This document shows positions 1 through 6,088 of a DNA stretch of 7,826 nucleotides, one piece after another. This stretch comes from UBA7702 sp051866595 (GTDB taxonomy: Bacteria > Bacillota > Dehalobacteriia > UBA7702). The notes below the pieces were generated by a model. That model saw only the letters and a program-made list of their open reading frames with translations, ran no database searches and was not told the origin of the DNA. Position 1 is the stretch's first letter. Each line of letters begins with the position of its first letter. The stretch is from positions 1-7,826 of the forward strand of contig JBJDXI010000147.1 in the NCBI GenBank assembly GCA_051866595.1, in the 5' to 3' direction. Both the position numbers and the translations under genes were made by a program.

Positions 1-39
1 ACACTCCCGGAGAAGGCGAATGGTATCCTGTTCAACCAC
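1..39 (-). CDS. 5' end of a small gene cut by the window edge (unknown function)
   Basis: Only the first 13 codons lie in the window: a GTG start (39-37) followed by V-E-Q-D-T-I-R-L-L-R-E-C. A strong AGGAGG (53-48) stands 8 bases upstream, so a real start is likely. It follows the manganese catalase stop by 14 bases, its binding site touching the end of that gene, which implies co-transcription and perhaps coupled translation. From memory, the peptide resembles the start of a family of about 150-residue helical proteins of unknown function in Clostridia that begin with a similar QDTIRLLREC stretch; this could not be checked. A TTG one base upstream would open another frame (W-L-N-R) and is less likely given spacing and peptide. 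Function is not assigned. Confidence 0.6.
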   Translation of the reverse strand, partial: MVEQDTIRLLREC

Positions 40-53
40 AAATCCCACCTCCT

Positions 54-722
54 TTAGCGAAAAGAACCGGGAGCCACCTCGGTTTTGGGGAAACAGGAAT
101 CCTCCGGTGAAGGCTCGGAAAGATTAAAATACCACTGCGCGTCCTCGGTGGTGCCAAAATCCCTGTTGGAACCGGTATTCCGGACTTTATTGAAGGCTTT
201 CCTGAACATGGCGTTGTGGGCCTCCTCCCGGTTGAGCAGGAAATCAATGGTATTTTTCACCTTTTTATCGTCAATCTGACGGTAGAGATACTCATAAACC
301 ACCTTCGCCCGCTGTTCCGAAGCGATATTGGAGAGCAAATCAGCGCAGAGGTCTCCGGTAACTGTGACGTAATCGCCGGTCCAGGAATAACCGGAGGCGT
401 TGACCAGACCGGGGCTCAGGCCGAAAAGGACGTGGGTCTGAATCTCCCCGGAAGGCACCGCCTCAGCGTTCACACCATGGCCGTTGAGGAGACTGATGGT
501 CTCCGCCACCATCTCCATGTGACTGAGCTCTTCCGCGGCAATGTCCATAAACAAATCTTTGATTTCCGGATCTTTCACCCGGAAACTCTGGGCCATATAC
601 TGCATGGCCGCTTTCAGTTCCCCGTTGCCGCCGCCGAGCTGTTCCTGTAAAAGAGCGGCGTACTGAGGATTGGGTTTTTCAACTTCCACAGGGTGAAGCA
701 ACTGTTTTTCGTGCTTAAACAT
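54..722 (-). CDS. Manganese catalase (CotJC-like, non-haem)
   Basis: A 222-residue ferritin-like four-helix protein of the manganese catalase family, which disproportionates hydrogen peroxide at a di-manganese centre. The expected ligands are visible in order: E35 in GELKAAMQY, E65 and H68 in AAEELSHME, E136 in ASEQRAK, and H169 in REEAHNAMF. The length lies between the short spore-coat form CotJC (about 190 residues) and full-length catalases of lactobacilli (about 265); the tail after residue 185 is Ser/Pro/Glu-rich and probably flexible. The start is ATG 722-720 with GAGGTG (733-728) 5 bases upstream. The gene lies 97 bases after the FAD oxidase, with no convincing terminator between, so it may be read from that gene and from a weak promoter of its own. 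In Bacillus and Clostridium, relatives serve in the spore coat or in peroxide defence; which applies here is not shown by the sequence. Confidence 0.9.
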   Translation of the reverse strand: MFKHEKQLLHPVEVEKPNPQYAALLQEQLGGGNGELKAAMQYMAQSFRVKDPEIKDLFMDIAAEELSHMEMVAETISLLNGHGVNAEAVPSGEIQTHVLFGLSPGLVNASGYSWTGDYVTVTGDLCADLLSNIASEQRAKVVYEYLYRQIDDKKVKNTIDFLLNREEAHNAMFRKAFNKVRNTGSNRDFGTTEDAQWYFNLSEPSPEDSCFPKTEVAPGSFR

Positions 723-749
723 GAAAACACCTCATTTCCATTTTTGATC

Positions 750-779
750 TAGTATTCCCACAACCGGAACAGACCATGA
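750..779 (-). promoter_or_regulatory. Possible sporulation-type (sigma-G-like) promoter before the Mn catalase
   Basis: Read on the minus strand, TCATG (779-775), an 18-base spacer and AATACTA (756-750) match the remembered Bacillus sigma-G pattern GNATR-18-CATNHTA with one mismatch in each box. The position, 27 bases upstream of the catalase ATG, is suitable. No housekeeping -35/-10 pair was seen in this gap. With two mismatches it could be chance; it is listed because a better copy with the same spacing precedes the DUF421 gene. Confidence 0.3.
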
Positions 780-819
780 CGGAAAATTTTTCAAATAACC
801 GGTGCAGTTTCCCTGAACA

Positions 820-2175
820 TTAGTTCCTTTTGGAAAGCTCCTGCCGGTTCAACCCCGCAAGGCAGACCTTCGCCGCTTTTCTTCCGGAAATCACCGCCCC
901 CTCCATCGTGGCGAAGGAGGAGGTTTTCGTATAATCCCCGGCCAGTACAAGACCGGGAACCGCCGTTTTCTGCGACGGACGAAGGCGCTGATTTCCTTTG
1001 GCAAGGGAATAAAACTCCTTTTCCTCCGCTACTTTCCGGGTGTCCAGGATATGCCCTTCCAGCGAAACACCCAAGGATGTCATCTGCCGGATCACTTCCT
1101 TGAGGATTTCTTCCGCCGTCATCCGGATATACCGTTCCGGATGCCCCAGAATCACGGAAAGCCGCCCCGGGGAATCAGGGAAAACCGTCCGGGACTGCTC
1201 GGCGAAGCTGACCATATCCGTGCCGGGGCCGAAGGTGGTGATGTCCTTTTCCAGCGCAGGGGCGTCCAGTTCCAGCTGCACGGTGCAGGAGGACATCTCC
1301 GGTAAACGGAAAAAGGAGGCCAGGGACGGTTCTTCTTTCAGCAGAGACAGAATGGTTTTCGCCGCCGACAACGGCGCGGCGATAACGGTACGCCGCCCCC
1401 GGTATGTCCGTCCGTCCGTGGTTCTCACTCCGGTAACGGTGCCCTGTTTCCAAAGGACCGTTTCCGCCGTTTCCTCAAAATGCACCACGCCGCCGCGGGA
1501 ACGGATCTGCGCGACGATGGGATCACACATCAGCTCCGTCATGCCGCCGAGAAACGCGCCGATGCGCATTTTATAAAATTTCGGAATCGCCGGAGCGAAG
1601 AGGCCGAAAAAAGCGTAGGCCGAATATTCCCTGACGGGAAGGAAGAAAATACCGGTACTCAGCGGTTCCACCACCAGATTCAGGGCGTTTTCCGTCACAC
1701 CGCACTTTTTGGCATATTCCGCGACGGAATAACTGTCGAGACGATCGGAAAAAAGATAGCTGCCGAAACCACGGAGAAAAAACGGAATCAGTGAAAGCTT
1801 ATCCCGCCAGGATAAAAAAGCGCCGTTCCCGATCACGCTTTTCACGGCTTTGCCAAAGCCCCAAAGAGGCGCCACGCCGAGAACCACCTTCCCCCGGCGA
1901 TCTTTCACCAGAATATCCACTTTTTCCTCCCATGTGACAATCTCATTCAGTTCCACACCACAGCCTTTCAAAAGCCGGGGCAGCGCCGAATAATAACCGA
2001 TGTAACGATGAAGACCCGATTCCACCTTCATGCCGTGATCGGTAAAAGACGATGTCCGACCGCCGGCGTAAGGGTGGGTTTCCATCAGTAGAACACTTTT
2101 TCCCCGGCGGCTCAATTCATAACCGCAGGATAAGCCCGCGAGACCGGCGCCGACAATAATCGCGTCGTATTCCAT
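820..2175 (-). CDS. FAD-dependent amine oxidase / phytoene-desaturase-like oxidoreductase
   Basis: A soluble flavoprotein of 451 residues in the broad amine oxidase, protoporphyrinogen oxidase and carotenoid desaturase superfamily. The N-terminal Rossmann dinucleotide site is complete: GAGLAG at residues 9-14, the ribose-binding acidic residue E32, and GGR at 38-40. The C-terminal FAD signature is also present, AGDYT followed by MEGAVISGRKAA (about 412-435), in the form typical of phytoene/zeta-carotene desaturases and HpnE-like proteins. The substrate cannot be told; no carotenoid or squalene genes are nearby. The frame is open to a GTG at 2181, but that GTG is part of the ribosome binding site GGAGGTG (2185-2179). 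The ATG at 2175, 5 bases beyond GGAGG, is therefore taken as the start. It begins 44 bases after the terminator of the operon upstream, so its promoter must be very close; a CATACTG lies at 2206-2200. The Mn catalase follows on the same strand. Confidence 0.85.
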   Translation of the reverse strand: MEYDAIIVGAGLAGLSCGYELSRRGKSVLLMETHPYAGGRTSSFTDHGMKVESGLHRYIGYYSALPRLLKGCGVELNEIVTWEEKVDILVKDRRGKVVLGVAPLWGFGKAVKSVIGNGAFLSWRDKLSLIPFFLRGFGSYLFSDRLDSYSVAEYAKKCGVTENALNLVVEPLSTGIFFLPVREYSAYAFFGLFAPAIPKFYKMRIGAFLGGMTELMCDPIVAQIRSRGGVVHFEETAETVLWKQGTVTGVRTTDGRTYRGRRTVIAAPLSAAKTILSLLKEEPSLASFFRLPEMSSCTVQLELDAPALEKDITTFGPGTDMVSFAEQSRTVFPDSPGRLSVILGHPERYIRMTAEEILKEVIRQMTSLGVSLEGHILDTRKVAEEKEFYSLAKGNQRLRPSQKTAVPGLVLAGDYTKTSSFATMEGAVISGRKAAKVCLAGLNRQELSKRN

Positions 2176-2219
2176 AGGCACCTCCGTCTGTTTTTTTATT
2201 CAGTATGCCCCGTTTTCAC

Positions 2220-2267
2220 AAAAAAAAGAAGAGGGCGCTCCGGAATAAAATTCCGAAGCGTCCTCTT
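2220..2267 (-). terminator. Strong Rho-independent terminator ending the mntP operon
   Basis: Inverted repeat with 18-base arms at 2229-2246 and 2250-2267 around a 3-base loop; 16 of 18 positions pair canonically, and on the minus-strand RNA one of the two exceptions is a G-U wobble. On the minus strand it is followed by TTC and then eight T (2227-2220). It begins just past the ACT-MBL stop codon. The plus strand also carries T5 after the stem, so it could act in both directions, but no plus-strand gene ends here. Confidence 0.92.
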
Positions 2268-2273
2268 TTTCAT

Positions 2274-3713
2274 TTATTTTTCGTCGATACAAATTTCCGT
2301 CACGGCGCCGTGGCCGCCGAAAATTTTCCAGTTTCCGGGATCCAGCAATTTCAAAAAGGCTTTGCGCTCTTTCCGCGCCGCCTCGGGATCGGTATCCACC
2401 GACGTCATGAGGTAGGGCGCCAGACGGTTGAATTCCGCCTGTTCCGGGGTGAAGCCTTTGATATTGACGAAAATATCACCGGTAAAGGCCATCTTTTCCC
2501 GGCGTTCCAGCCAGATCATCTCTCCCCGGACATGGCCGCCGCATCCCTCGTAAACCTCAAAGGACCACGGGCCGATGTCCGCTGTTCCGATGAACGTCAG
2601 CGGCGCGCCGTTACCGTCATCCTTTCCGCCGACAACTTCCAGCACCTCAAGGCGGGGCGGACGGTAGCCCGAAAGAATCTTGCTGATACGGATATAAGGG
2701 GCGTGCACCGGATTTTCCTCTCGAAACGCCGGCCGGCCACAGCTCTCCGCCGCGAAATTATCGTAGCATTTCCCGTTGACATAGACCTTATCGAAGAAAT
2801 CGGCCAGACCGGCATGGTCCACATCGGCGTGACTTAAAATCAGTTCTTTTCGGCAGCTTTCAAACCCCGGGATTTCCCTTTCCAGCAGCTCCCTCATTTC
2901 CTGTCGGTAGCAGGGAAAACCGGAATCGAGAAAGAGCAGGCGATCCTCGAGGAAAAACACGGCAACATTACTGCCGCAGGGCGGTTCGCAAAGGAGATAC
3001 GCCACCCCCGTCGCTGTTTTGCCCCGGCTCAACCGGGGATGAAAGTGCTCTCCTTTATAGCGGAGAAGCAAATCAGCGAAGCGGCCAATGTAATCAAAGG
3101 TTTTATAGGGCGGCAGGTTCCTTTCATCCAGCATCTGCATAATCAGATTGGAATCCACCAGCAAAAGTCCTTTTTCCTCTTCGCTAAGGCCCATCTTTTC
3201 CGAAATTTCATTGGCGAAAGAGAGATAGAACACCGTGTTATCCAGCACTTTTTCGCTCTTGTTGTAATCCAGCACCTTTAGGGGACAGAGCATCGCCGCC
3301 CGGTGGGCAAATTCCGTCACATCGCTGCCGTCCTCAACGTACAGTCCCATCTTAAAGGACTGATAGCCGCTGCCGTCGGCCTGAGAGCTGATATAGGAAA
3401 TATTGAAGTGGTATTCGTGAATCAGCTCCAGCACCGGCATCACGGCGCCGGGACGGTCCGGCAGACGAAATTCCATCAGAATCACATCGCCCCGCCAGGC
3501 CGGACGGTTCAGATAGCCCAAAGCCGTCAGTTCCTTATCGGCTTTCAAAAGCTGTTCTTCATCACCCTCAACTTCAATAAAGAGGGTGTGCTTATCCACG
3601 GCTTTATTATAGCTGACTCTGGTGATGTTCAGTCCCAAATCCGTCAAAGCGCGGTCCGCATCGAGAAAAGCGCCGATCCGGTCCGGCATCACCGTAGTAA
3701 ATGTTTTTTTCAT
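2274..3713 (-). CDS. ACT-ACT-metallo-beta-lactamase fold fusion protein
   Basis: A predicted cytosolic protein of 479 residues whose family name is not recognised. Residues about 3-68 (VMPDRIGAF...LGLNITRVSYN) and about 77-150 (EFRLPDRPGAVMPVL...FNISYISS) look like two ACT domains, the small-ligand sensing fold of amino acid enzymes. After a helical linker, residues about 230-479 form a metallo-beta-lactamase fold with metal motif HADVDH (295-300), H394 in GGHVRG, D413 in TGD and H468 in GGHG. The usual second His of HxHxDH is Asp, as recalled for ComEC-type relatives, so hydrolase activity is plausible. The frame stays open into the upstream gene, but the ATG at 3722 abuts GGAG with no spacing, whereas ATG 3713 has GGAG 9 bases upstream; the latter is chosen. 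It starts 34 bases after the MFS gene and ends at a strong terminator, making it the last gene of the riboswitch operon. Substrate and effector are unknown. Confidence 0.85.
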   Translation of the reverse strand: MKKTFTTVMPDRIGAFLDADRALTDLGLNITRVSYNKAVDKHTLFIEVEGDEEQLLKADKELTALGYLNRPAWRGDVILMEFRLPDRPGAVMPVLELIHEYHFNISYISSQADGSGYQSFKMGLYVEDGSDVTEFAHRAAMLCPLKVLDYNKSEKVLDNTVFYLSFANEISEKMGLSEEEKGLLLVDSNLIMQMLDERNLPPYKTFDYIGRFADLLLRYKGEHFHPRLSRGKTATGVAYLLCEPPCGSNVAVFFLEDRLLFLDSGFPCYRQEMRELLEREIPGFESCRKELILSHADVDHAGLADFFDKVYVNGKCYDNFAAESCGRPAFREENPVHAPYIRISKILSGYRPPRLEVLEVVGGKDDGNGAPLTFIGTADIGPWSFEVYEGCGGHVRGEMIWLERREKMAFTGDIFVNIKGFTPEQAEFNRLAPYLMTSVDTDPEAARKERKAFLKLLDPGNWKIFGGHGAVTEICIDEK

Positions 3714-3747
3714 TCTTTCCATCTCCGGGAAAATTCTTATCGGTTCT

Positions 3748-4950
3748 TTATTTTTTCGACTCCGATACCGCAAATCCTGCAGGAGTCTTTTCCCCGGTAC
3801 GGAAAAAGAAGGCCAGAAGCAGCGCCGCCAGGAGCGACATCAGCGCGCCGAAACAGAACGGCGCCGAGGCGCCGAGAACATCCCAGAGGAAACCGGCAAT
3901 CACACTGGCCGGCAGCAAAGCAATCCCCACCAGGGTGGAGTGAAGCCCCAGCATGGTACCTTTCAGATCCGCCGGGGCAATTTCGGCAATCAGCGCCCGT
4001 TCCACACCGGCCACCATGGCCGTGTAGACACCGTAGAGGGCAAAAGCGCCGATGAGCACCGGCTTGGAAAAAGCAAAGGCAAAGCCGAGATAGACGACGG
4101 CAAAGACGATGTACCCGGCAATCAGCACCTTTTTGCGGCCGATCTTATCGGAACAACGGCCGAAGGGCACCGAAAGCACCGCGGAAACGGCGTTGAAGAG
4201 GAAATAAAGTAAAATCGCGTTGGCGGCGGAAAAACCCACGTCATAAGCGCGAAGCAGTAAAAAGCTGTTAGAGGAATTGCCCAGAGTGAAGAGGAACGCC
4301 ACCAGCAAATAGAGCTTCAGATTTCCGTTGAGATCTTTGGCTTTTTTCCAGAACCGCTCCCGGGGCTTCACTTCCCGGGGCTCCTTTTTTTCCTTGATGA
4401 AGGCGAACATCAACAGCGCGAAAACCACGGGAATCATGGAAACCGCGAAAATTTGCCGGTAGCCGTCGTCCCCGATACTCGTCAGCAAAATAAAAGCGAA
4501 AAGAATCCCCAGGGCCGAGCCGGCCATGTCCAAAGCTTTATGAACGCCGAAGGCCTTACCCATTTTGGAAGGATCGGCGCTTTCCGAGACCATCACATCC
4601 CTAGGCGCGGTACGGATACCTTTGCCAAAACGGTCCAGCACCCGGGCGCCGAGAATCCCCAGCCAGGAACCGGCGAAAATCAGCGCCAGCTTATAGAAGA
4701 GCCCTGCGGCGTAGCCGCCGAAGGCGAGGATTTTCTTATGCTGATATTTATCGCTGATATAGCCGCTGAAAACCTTCAGCAGGCTGGCGATGCTTTCGGC
4801 AATCCCCTCGATGATACCGATGAGCACCGGCGTGGCCCCGAAGACCGCCGTCAGGTAAAGAGGAATCAGCGGATAGACCATCTCCGCGGAAATATCCGCG
4901 AAGAAACTGACCAATCCCAGAAAAACAATGTTCCGCATTCCGTTTTTCAT
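3748..4950 (-). CDS. Major facilitator superfamily (MFS) transporter
   Basis: A membrane protein of 400 residues with about 12 hydrophobic segments, arranged as two six-helix halves around a basic cytoplasmic loop (about 184-210, KEKKEPREVKPRERFWKKAK). The MFS loop 2-3 signature appears as GYISDKYQHKK near 63-73 and is repeated in the second half as PFGRCSDKIGRKK near 261-273. The N-terminus (SFFADISAEMVYPLIPLYLT) and DRFGKGIRTAPRD near 105-117 are typical of a widespread group of uncharacterised bacterial MFS permeases often annotated as drug or sugar efflux; the substrate cannot be predicted. ATG 4950-4948 has AGAGGAGG (4964-4957) 6 bases upstream, a very strong site. It starts 18 bases after the mntP stop and ends 34 bases before the ACT-MBL gene, so it should be co-transcribed with both under the manganese riboswitch. 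Confidence 0.92.
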   Translation of the reverse strand: MKNGMRNIVFLGLVSFFADISAEMVYPLIPLYLTAVFGATPVLIGIIEGIAESIASLLKVFSGYISDKYQHKKILAFGGYAAGLFYKLALIFAGSWLGILGARVLDRFGKGIRTAPRDVMVSESADPSKMGKAFGVHKALDMAGSALGILFAFILLTSIGDDGYRQIFAVSMIPVVFALLMFAFIKEKKEPREVKPRERFWKKAKDLNGNLKLYLLVAFLFTLGNSSNSFLLLRAYDVGFSAANAILLYFLFNAVSAVLSVPFGRCSDKIGRKKVLIAGYIVFAVVYLGFAFAFSKPVLIGAFALYGVYTAMVAGVERALIAEIAPADLKGTMLGLHSTLVGIALLPASVIAGFLWDVLGASAPFCFGALMSLLAALLLAFFFRTGEKTPAGFAVSESKK

Positions 4951-4968
4951 GGCAAACCTCCTCTATCG

Positions 4969-5556
4969 TCAGAAGAAAATACCGGTGATGAAAATTTCCA
5001 GACCGATGAGGATCAACAGAACACCACCGAAAATCTGGGATTTTCCCGCCAGCTTCGTACCGAAAGTCTTGCCGATTCCCAGCCCCAGAACACAGATCAC
5101 AAAGGTCACAACGGCGATAATCGTCGCGCAGACCAGCGCCATCAGCAAGCCGTAGCCGGAAATCGTAAAGCCCACGGAAAGAGCGTCGATGGAAGTAGCG
5201 ATGCCCTGCACCATCAGGGCACCAAAGCCCAGTCCCCCGCAGCCACTTGTCTCTTCTCCGCCGGCGATGCCGTCTTTCAACATTTTCCCGCCGATAAAGG
5301 CGAGGAGAATCAGGGCAATCCAGGGAATCACTTTTTCAAAAGCGGAAAAATATCGCACCACGGTATGAACGCAGATCCAACCGATCAGCGGCATCAGCCC
5401 CTGAAATCCGCCGAAAACACCGGCAATCAGGCACATCCGGCTTTTCTTCATCAAAGGTTCGTTGAGACCGTTGGCCAGGGACACCGAAAAAGCGTCCATG
5501 GCCAGGCCTACGCCCAGCAGAACACTGTTCAAAAAGAACATAAAAGACCAGTCCAT
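4969..5556 (-). CDS. mntP: Manganese efflux pump MntP
   Basis: An inner-membrane protein of 195 residues (E. coli MntP is 188) with about six hydrophobic segments in two repeated halves. Each half carries the family's acidic motif: GLAMDAFSVSLANG with D21 and IATSIDALSVGFTISG with D124, corresponding to the two essential aspartates of the family. It exports Mn2+ and protects against manganese excess. The frame remains open for 47 codons upstream, but those codons overlap the terminator hairpin and riboswitch, so they are leader RNA. ATG 5556 follows GGGGGAAAG (5570-5562) by 5 bases. It is the first gene of a three-gene operon. The yybP-ykoY riboswitch in its leader is an established control element for mntP-type genes and supports the assignment independently. 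Confidence 0.95.
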   Translation of the reverse strand: MDWSFMFFLNSVLLGVGLAMDAFSVSLANGLNEPLMKKSRMCLIAGVFGGFQGLMPLIGWICVHTVVRYFSAFEKVIPWIALILLAFIGGKMLKDGIAGGEETSGCGGLGFGALMVQGIATSIDALSVGFTISGYGLLMALVCATIIAVVTFVICVLGLGIGKTFGTKLAGKSQIFGGVLLILIGLEIFITGIFF

Positions 5557-5579
5557 TTTAACTTTCCCCCAATAACAGC

Positions 5580-5616
5580 AAAAATAAAAAATCCGGGTAC
5601 ATTCACCGTACCCGGA
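5580..5616 (-). terminator. Attenuator terminator of the manganese riboswitch
   Basis: On the minus-strand RNA an 8-base perfect stem CCGGGUAC/GUACCCGG (arms 5615-5608 and 5600-5593, extended by one further pair) encloses a 7-base loop and is followed by TTTTTTATTTTT (5591-5580). It lies between the aptamer and the mntP ribosome binding site. Known switches of this class in Bacillota are ON switches: Mn2+ binding prevents terminator formation and allows readthrough. The competing anti-terminator pairing was not worked out with confidence. Confidence 0.9.
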
Positions 5617-5630
5617 AACATTCATATCTG

Positions 5631-5750
5631 GAGACTCCACCCACGGCAAATAAGCCCATGAGTCTCGCATTTTAAAGCAAGCCAGGTCTTTTTTCAACCA
5701 GTATGTTGACTTGCTGCGCGCCGAAGCGCGCTTGCTACTCCCTCAGGAAA
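5631..5750 (-). ncRNA. yybP-ykoY manganese riboswitch (aptamer)
   Basis: Read on the minus strand, the leader holds the hallmarks of the yybP-ykoY aptamer: GGGAGTAGC (5742-5734), a GC-rich hairpin GCGCGC-UUCG-GCGCGC (5731-5716), GTCAACATAC (5710-5701), and a later GCGAGAC (near 5668-5662) corresponding to the conserved second metal-binding loop. Supporting stems are AGCAAG/CTTGCT (5715-5710 with 5681-5676) and GAGACTC/GAGTCTC (5666-5660 with 5637-5631). The class senses Mn2+ and commonly controls mntP, which is the next gene. It lies just downstream of a consensus promoter and upstream of an intrinsic terminator. Outer boundaries, including the closing stem, are approximate. Confidence 0.88.
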
Positions 5751-5758
5751 CAAACCTA

Positions 5759-5786
5759 ATTATAACAAAATCCCCATCTTTGTCAA
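5759..5786 (-). promoter_or_regulatory. Housekeeping (sigma-A type) promoter of the mntP operon
   Basis: On the minus strand TTGACA (5786-5781), a 16-base spacer and TATAAT (5764-5759) are both perfect consensus, and TG one base before the -10 makes it an extended -10 promoter. Transcription should start near 5752, immediately before the riboswitch. The strength fits a switch that regulates by premature termination. Confidence 0.93.
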
Positions 5787-5871
5787 GAAAAAAAACCTTC
5801 CGTGGCAAACGAAACAAGAACGGTGGGATTTACCCACGGGGCATAAACTTCGAATCCTCCCGACATTCTAT
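5765..5871. other. Gene-free gap between the tRNA terminator and the riboswitch
   Basis: Apart from the mntP promoter at its left end, no gene is supported here. It contains a small perfect hairpin, GTGGG-TAAAT-CCCAC on the minus strand (about 5822-5836), that belongs to a near copy of the neighbouring tRNA T-arm: ACGGTGGGATT at 5820-5830 (plus strand) is identical to 5922-5932 inside the tRNA gene. A 27-codon minus-strand frame (5866-5783) has no ribosome binding site and runs into the -35 box, so it is not called. Confidence 0.6.
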
Positions 5872-5916
5872 CCAAAAAGAAAAGAACCCCGCTTTGCGGA
5901 GTTCTTTTCTTTTTGG
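5872..5916 (-). terminator. Terminator of tRNA-Ala, overlapping its CCA end
   Basis: Two 21-base arms (5872-5892 and 5896-5916) around a 3-base loop are complementary except for one position that is a U-G wobble on the minus-strand RNA. The U-rich run (TTCTTTTCTTTTT) is the distal arm itself rather than a tail after the stem. The proximal arm includes the encoded CCA of the tRNA (5914-5916), so hairpin formation and tRNA 3' end maturation share bases. Confidence 0.82.
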
Positions 5917-5989
5917 TGGAGACGGTGGGATTCGAACCCATGACCTCTCGGATGCGAACCGAACGCTCTCCCAACTGAGCTACGCCCCC
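5914..5989 (-). tRNA. tRNA-Ala, anticodon CGC
   Basis: A 76-base cloverleaf read on the minus strand: acceptor GGGGGCG/CGTCTCC, D-stem GCTC/GAGC, anticodon stem TTCGG/CCGAG with loop TTCGCAT giving anticodon CGC (reads GCG codons), variable loop AGGTC, T-loop TTCGAAT, discriminator A and encoded CCA. The acceptor contains the G3-U70 wobble, the main alanine identity determinant. One oddity is an A-C mismatch at the base of the T-stem (position 49 against 65). The gene has its own promoter and terminator and stands alone. Confidence 0.95.
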
Positions 5990-6000
5990 AAGTGTATTAT

Positions 6001-6029
6001 ATTTTAACACGTTTTTTGAAAAGATGCAA
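6001..6029 (-). promoter_or_regulatory. Promoter of tRNA-Ala (extended -10)
   Basis: On the minus strand TTGCAT (6029-6024), a 17-base spacer and TAAAAT (6006-6001), with TG at the extended -10 position (TGTTAAAAT). A start about 7 bases on would fall a few bases before the mature tRNA 5' end at 5989. A TATAAT at 6001-5996 is an alternative -10 but would place the start at the tRNA itself and lacks a good -35. Confidence 0.65.
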
Positions 6030-6088
6030 TATCTGAATTGAATTTATAAAAGAAATGTTTCAGAAAAAACATCAACCACTGAAAAACC

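Noticed and set aside
781..805. Possible terminator between the FAD oxidase and the catalase (GGAAAATTTTTC, CCGG)
   Set aside because: The pairing is short and AT-rich and no T-run follows a stable stem.
2176..2181. GTG at 2181 as start of the FAD oxidase
   Set aside because: It is part of the GGAGGTG ribosome binding site; ATG 2175 has correct spacing and begins directly at the dinucleotide-binding fold.
3714..3773. 20-codon N-terminal extension of the ACT-MBL protein
   Set aside because: It runs into the MFS coding region, and only ATG 3713 has a properly spaced binding site; ATG 3722 abuts GGAG with no spacing.
216..5661. Long plus-strand frames opposite the catalase, oxidase, ACT-MBL, MFS and mntP genes (up to about 400 codons, e.g. 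4453-5661)
   Set aside because: They are antisense shadows: low-complexity His/Gln/Arg-rich peptides without family motifs or binding sites, opposite genes with clear ones.
5557..5697. 47-codon N-terminal extension of MntP
   Set aside because: It overlaps the attenuator hairpin and the riboswitch, and MntP homologues start at the hydrophobic segment beginning at 5556.
5783..5866. 27-codon minus-strand frame beginning MSGGFEVYAPWV
   Set aside because: It has no ribosome binding site, lies just after a terminator and ends in the -35 box of the mntP promoter.
5711..6010. Plus-strand frame with GGDGGIRTHDLSDANR and minus-strand frame with GGVAQLGERSVRIREV
   Set aside because: These peptides are well-known artefacts of translating tRNA genes and their complements; the bases belong to tRNA-Ala, its terminator and the riboswitch leader.
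6060..6086. Inverted repeat TTTCAG...CTGAAA upstream of the DUF421 gene
   Set aside because: Six-base arms with a long AT-rich gap and no T-run; could be an operator but nothing supports it.
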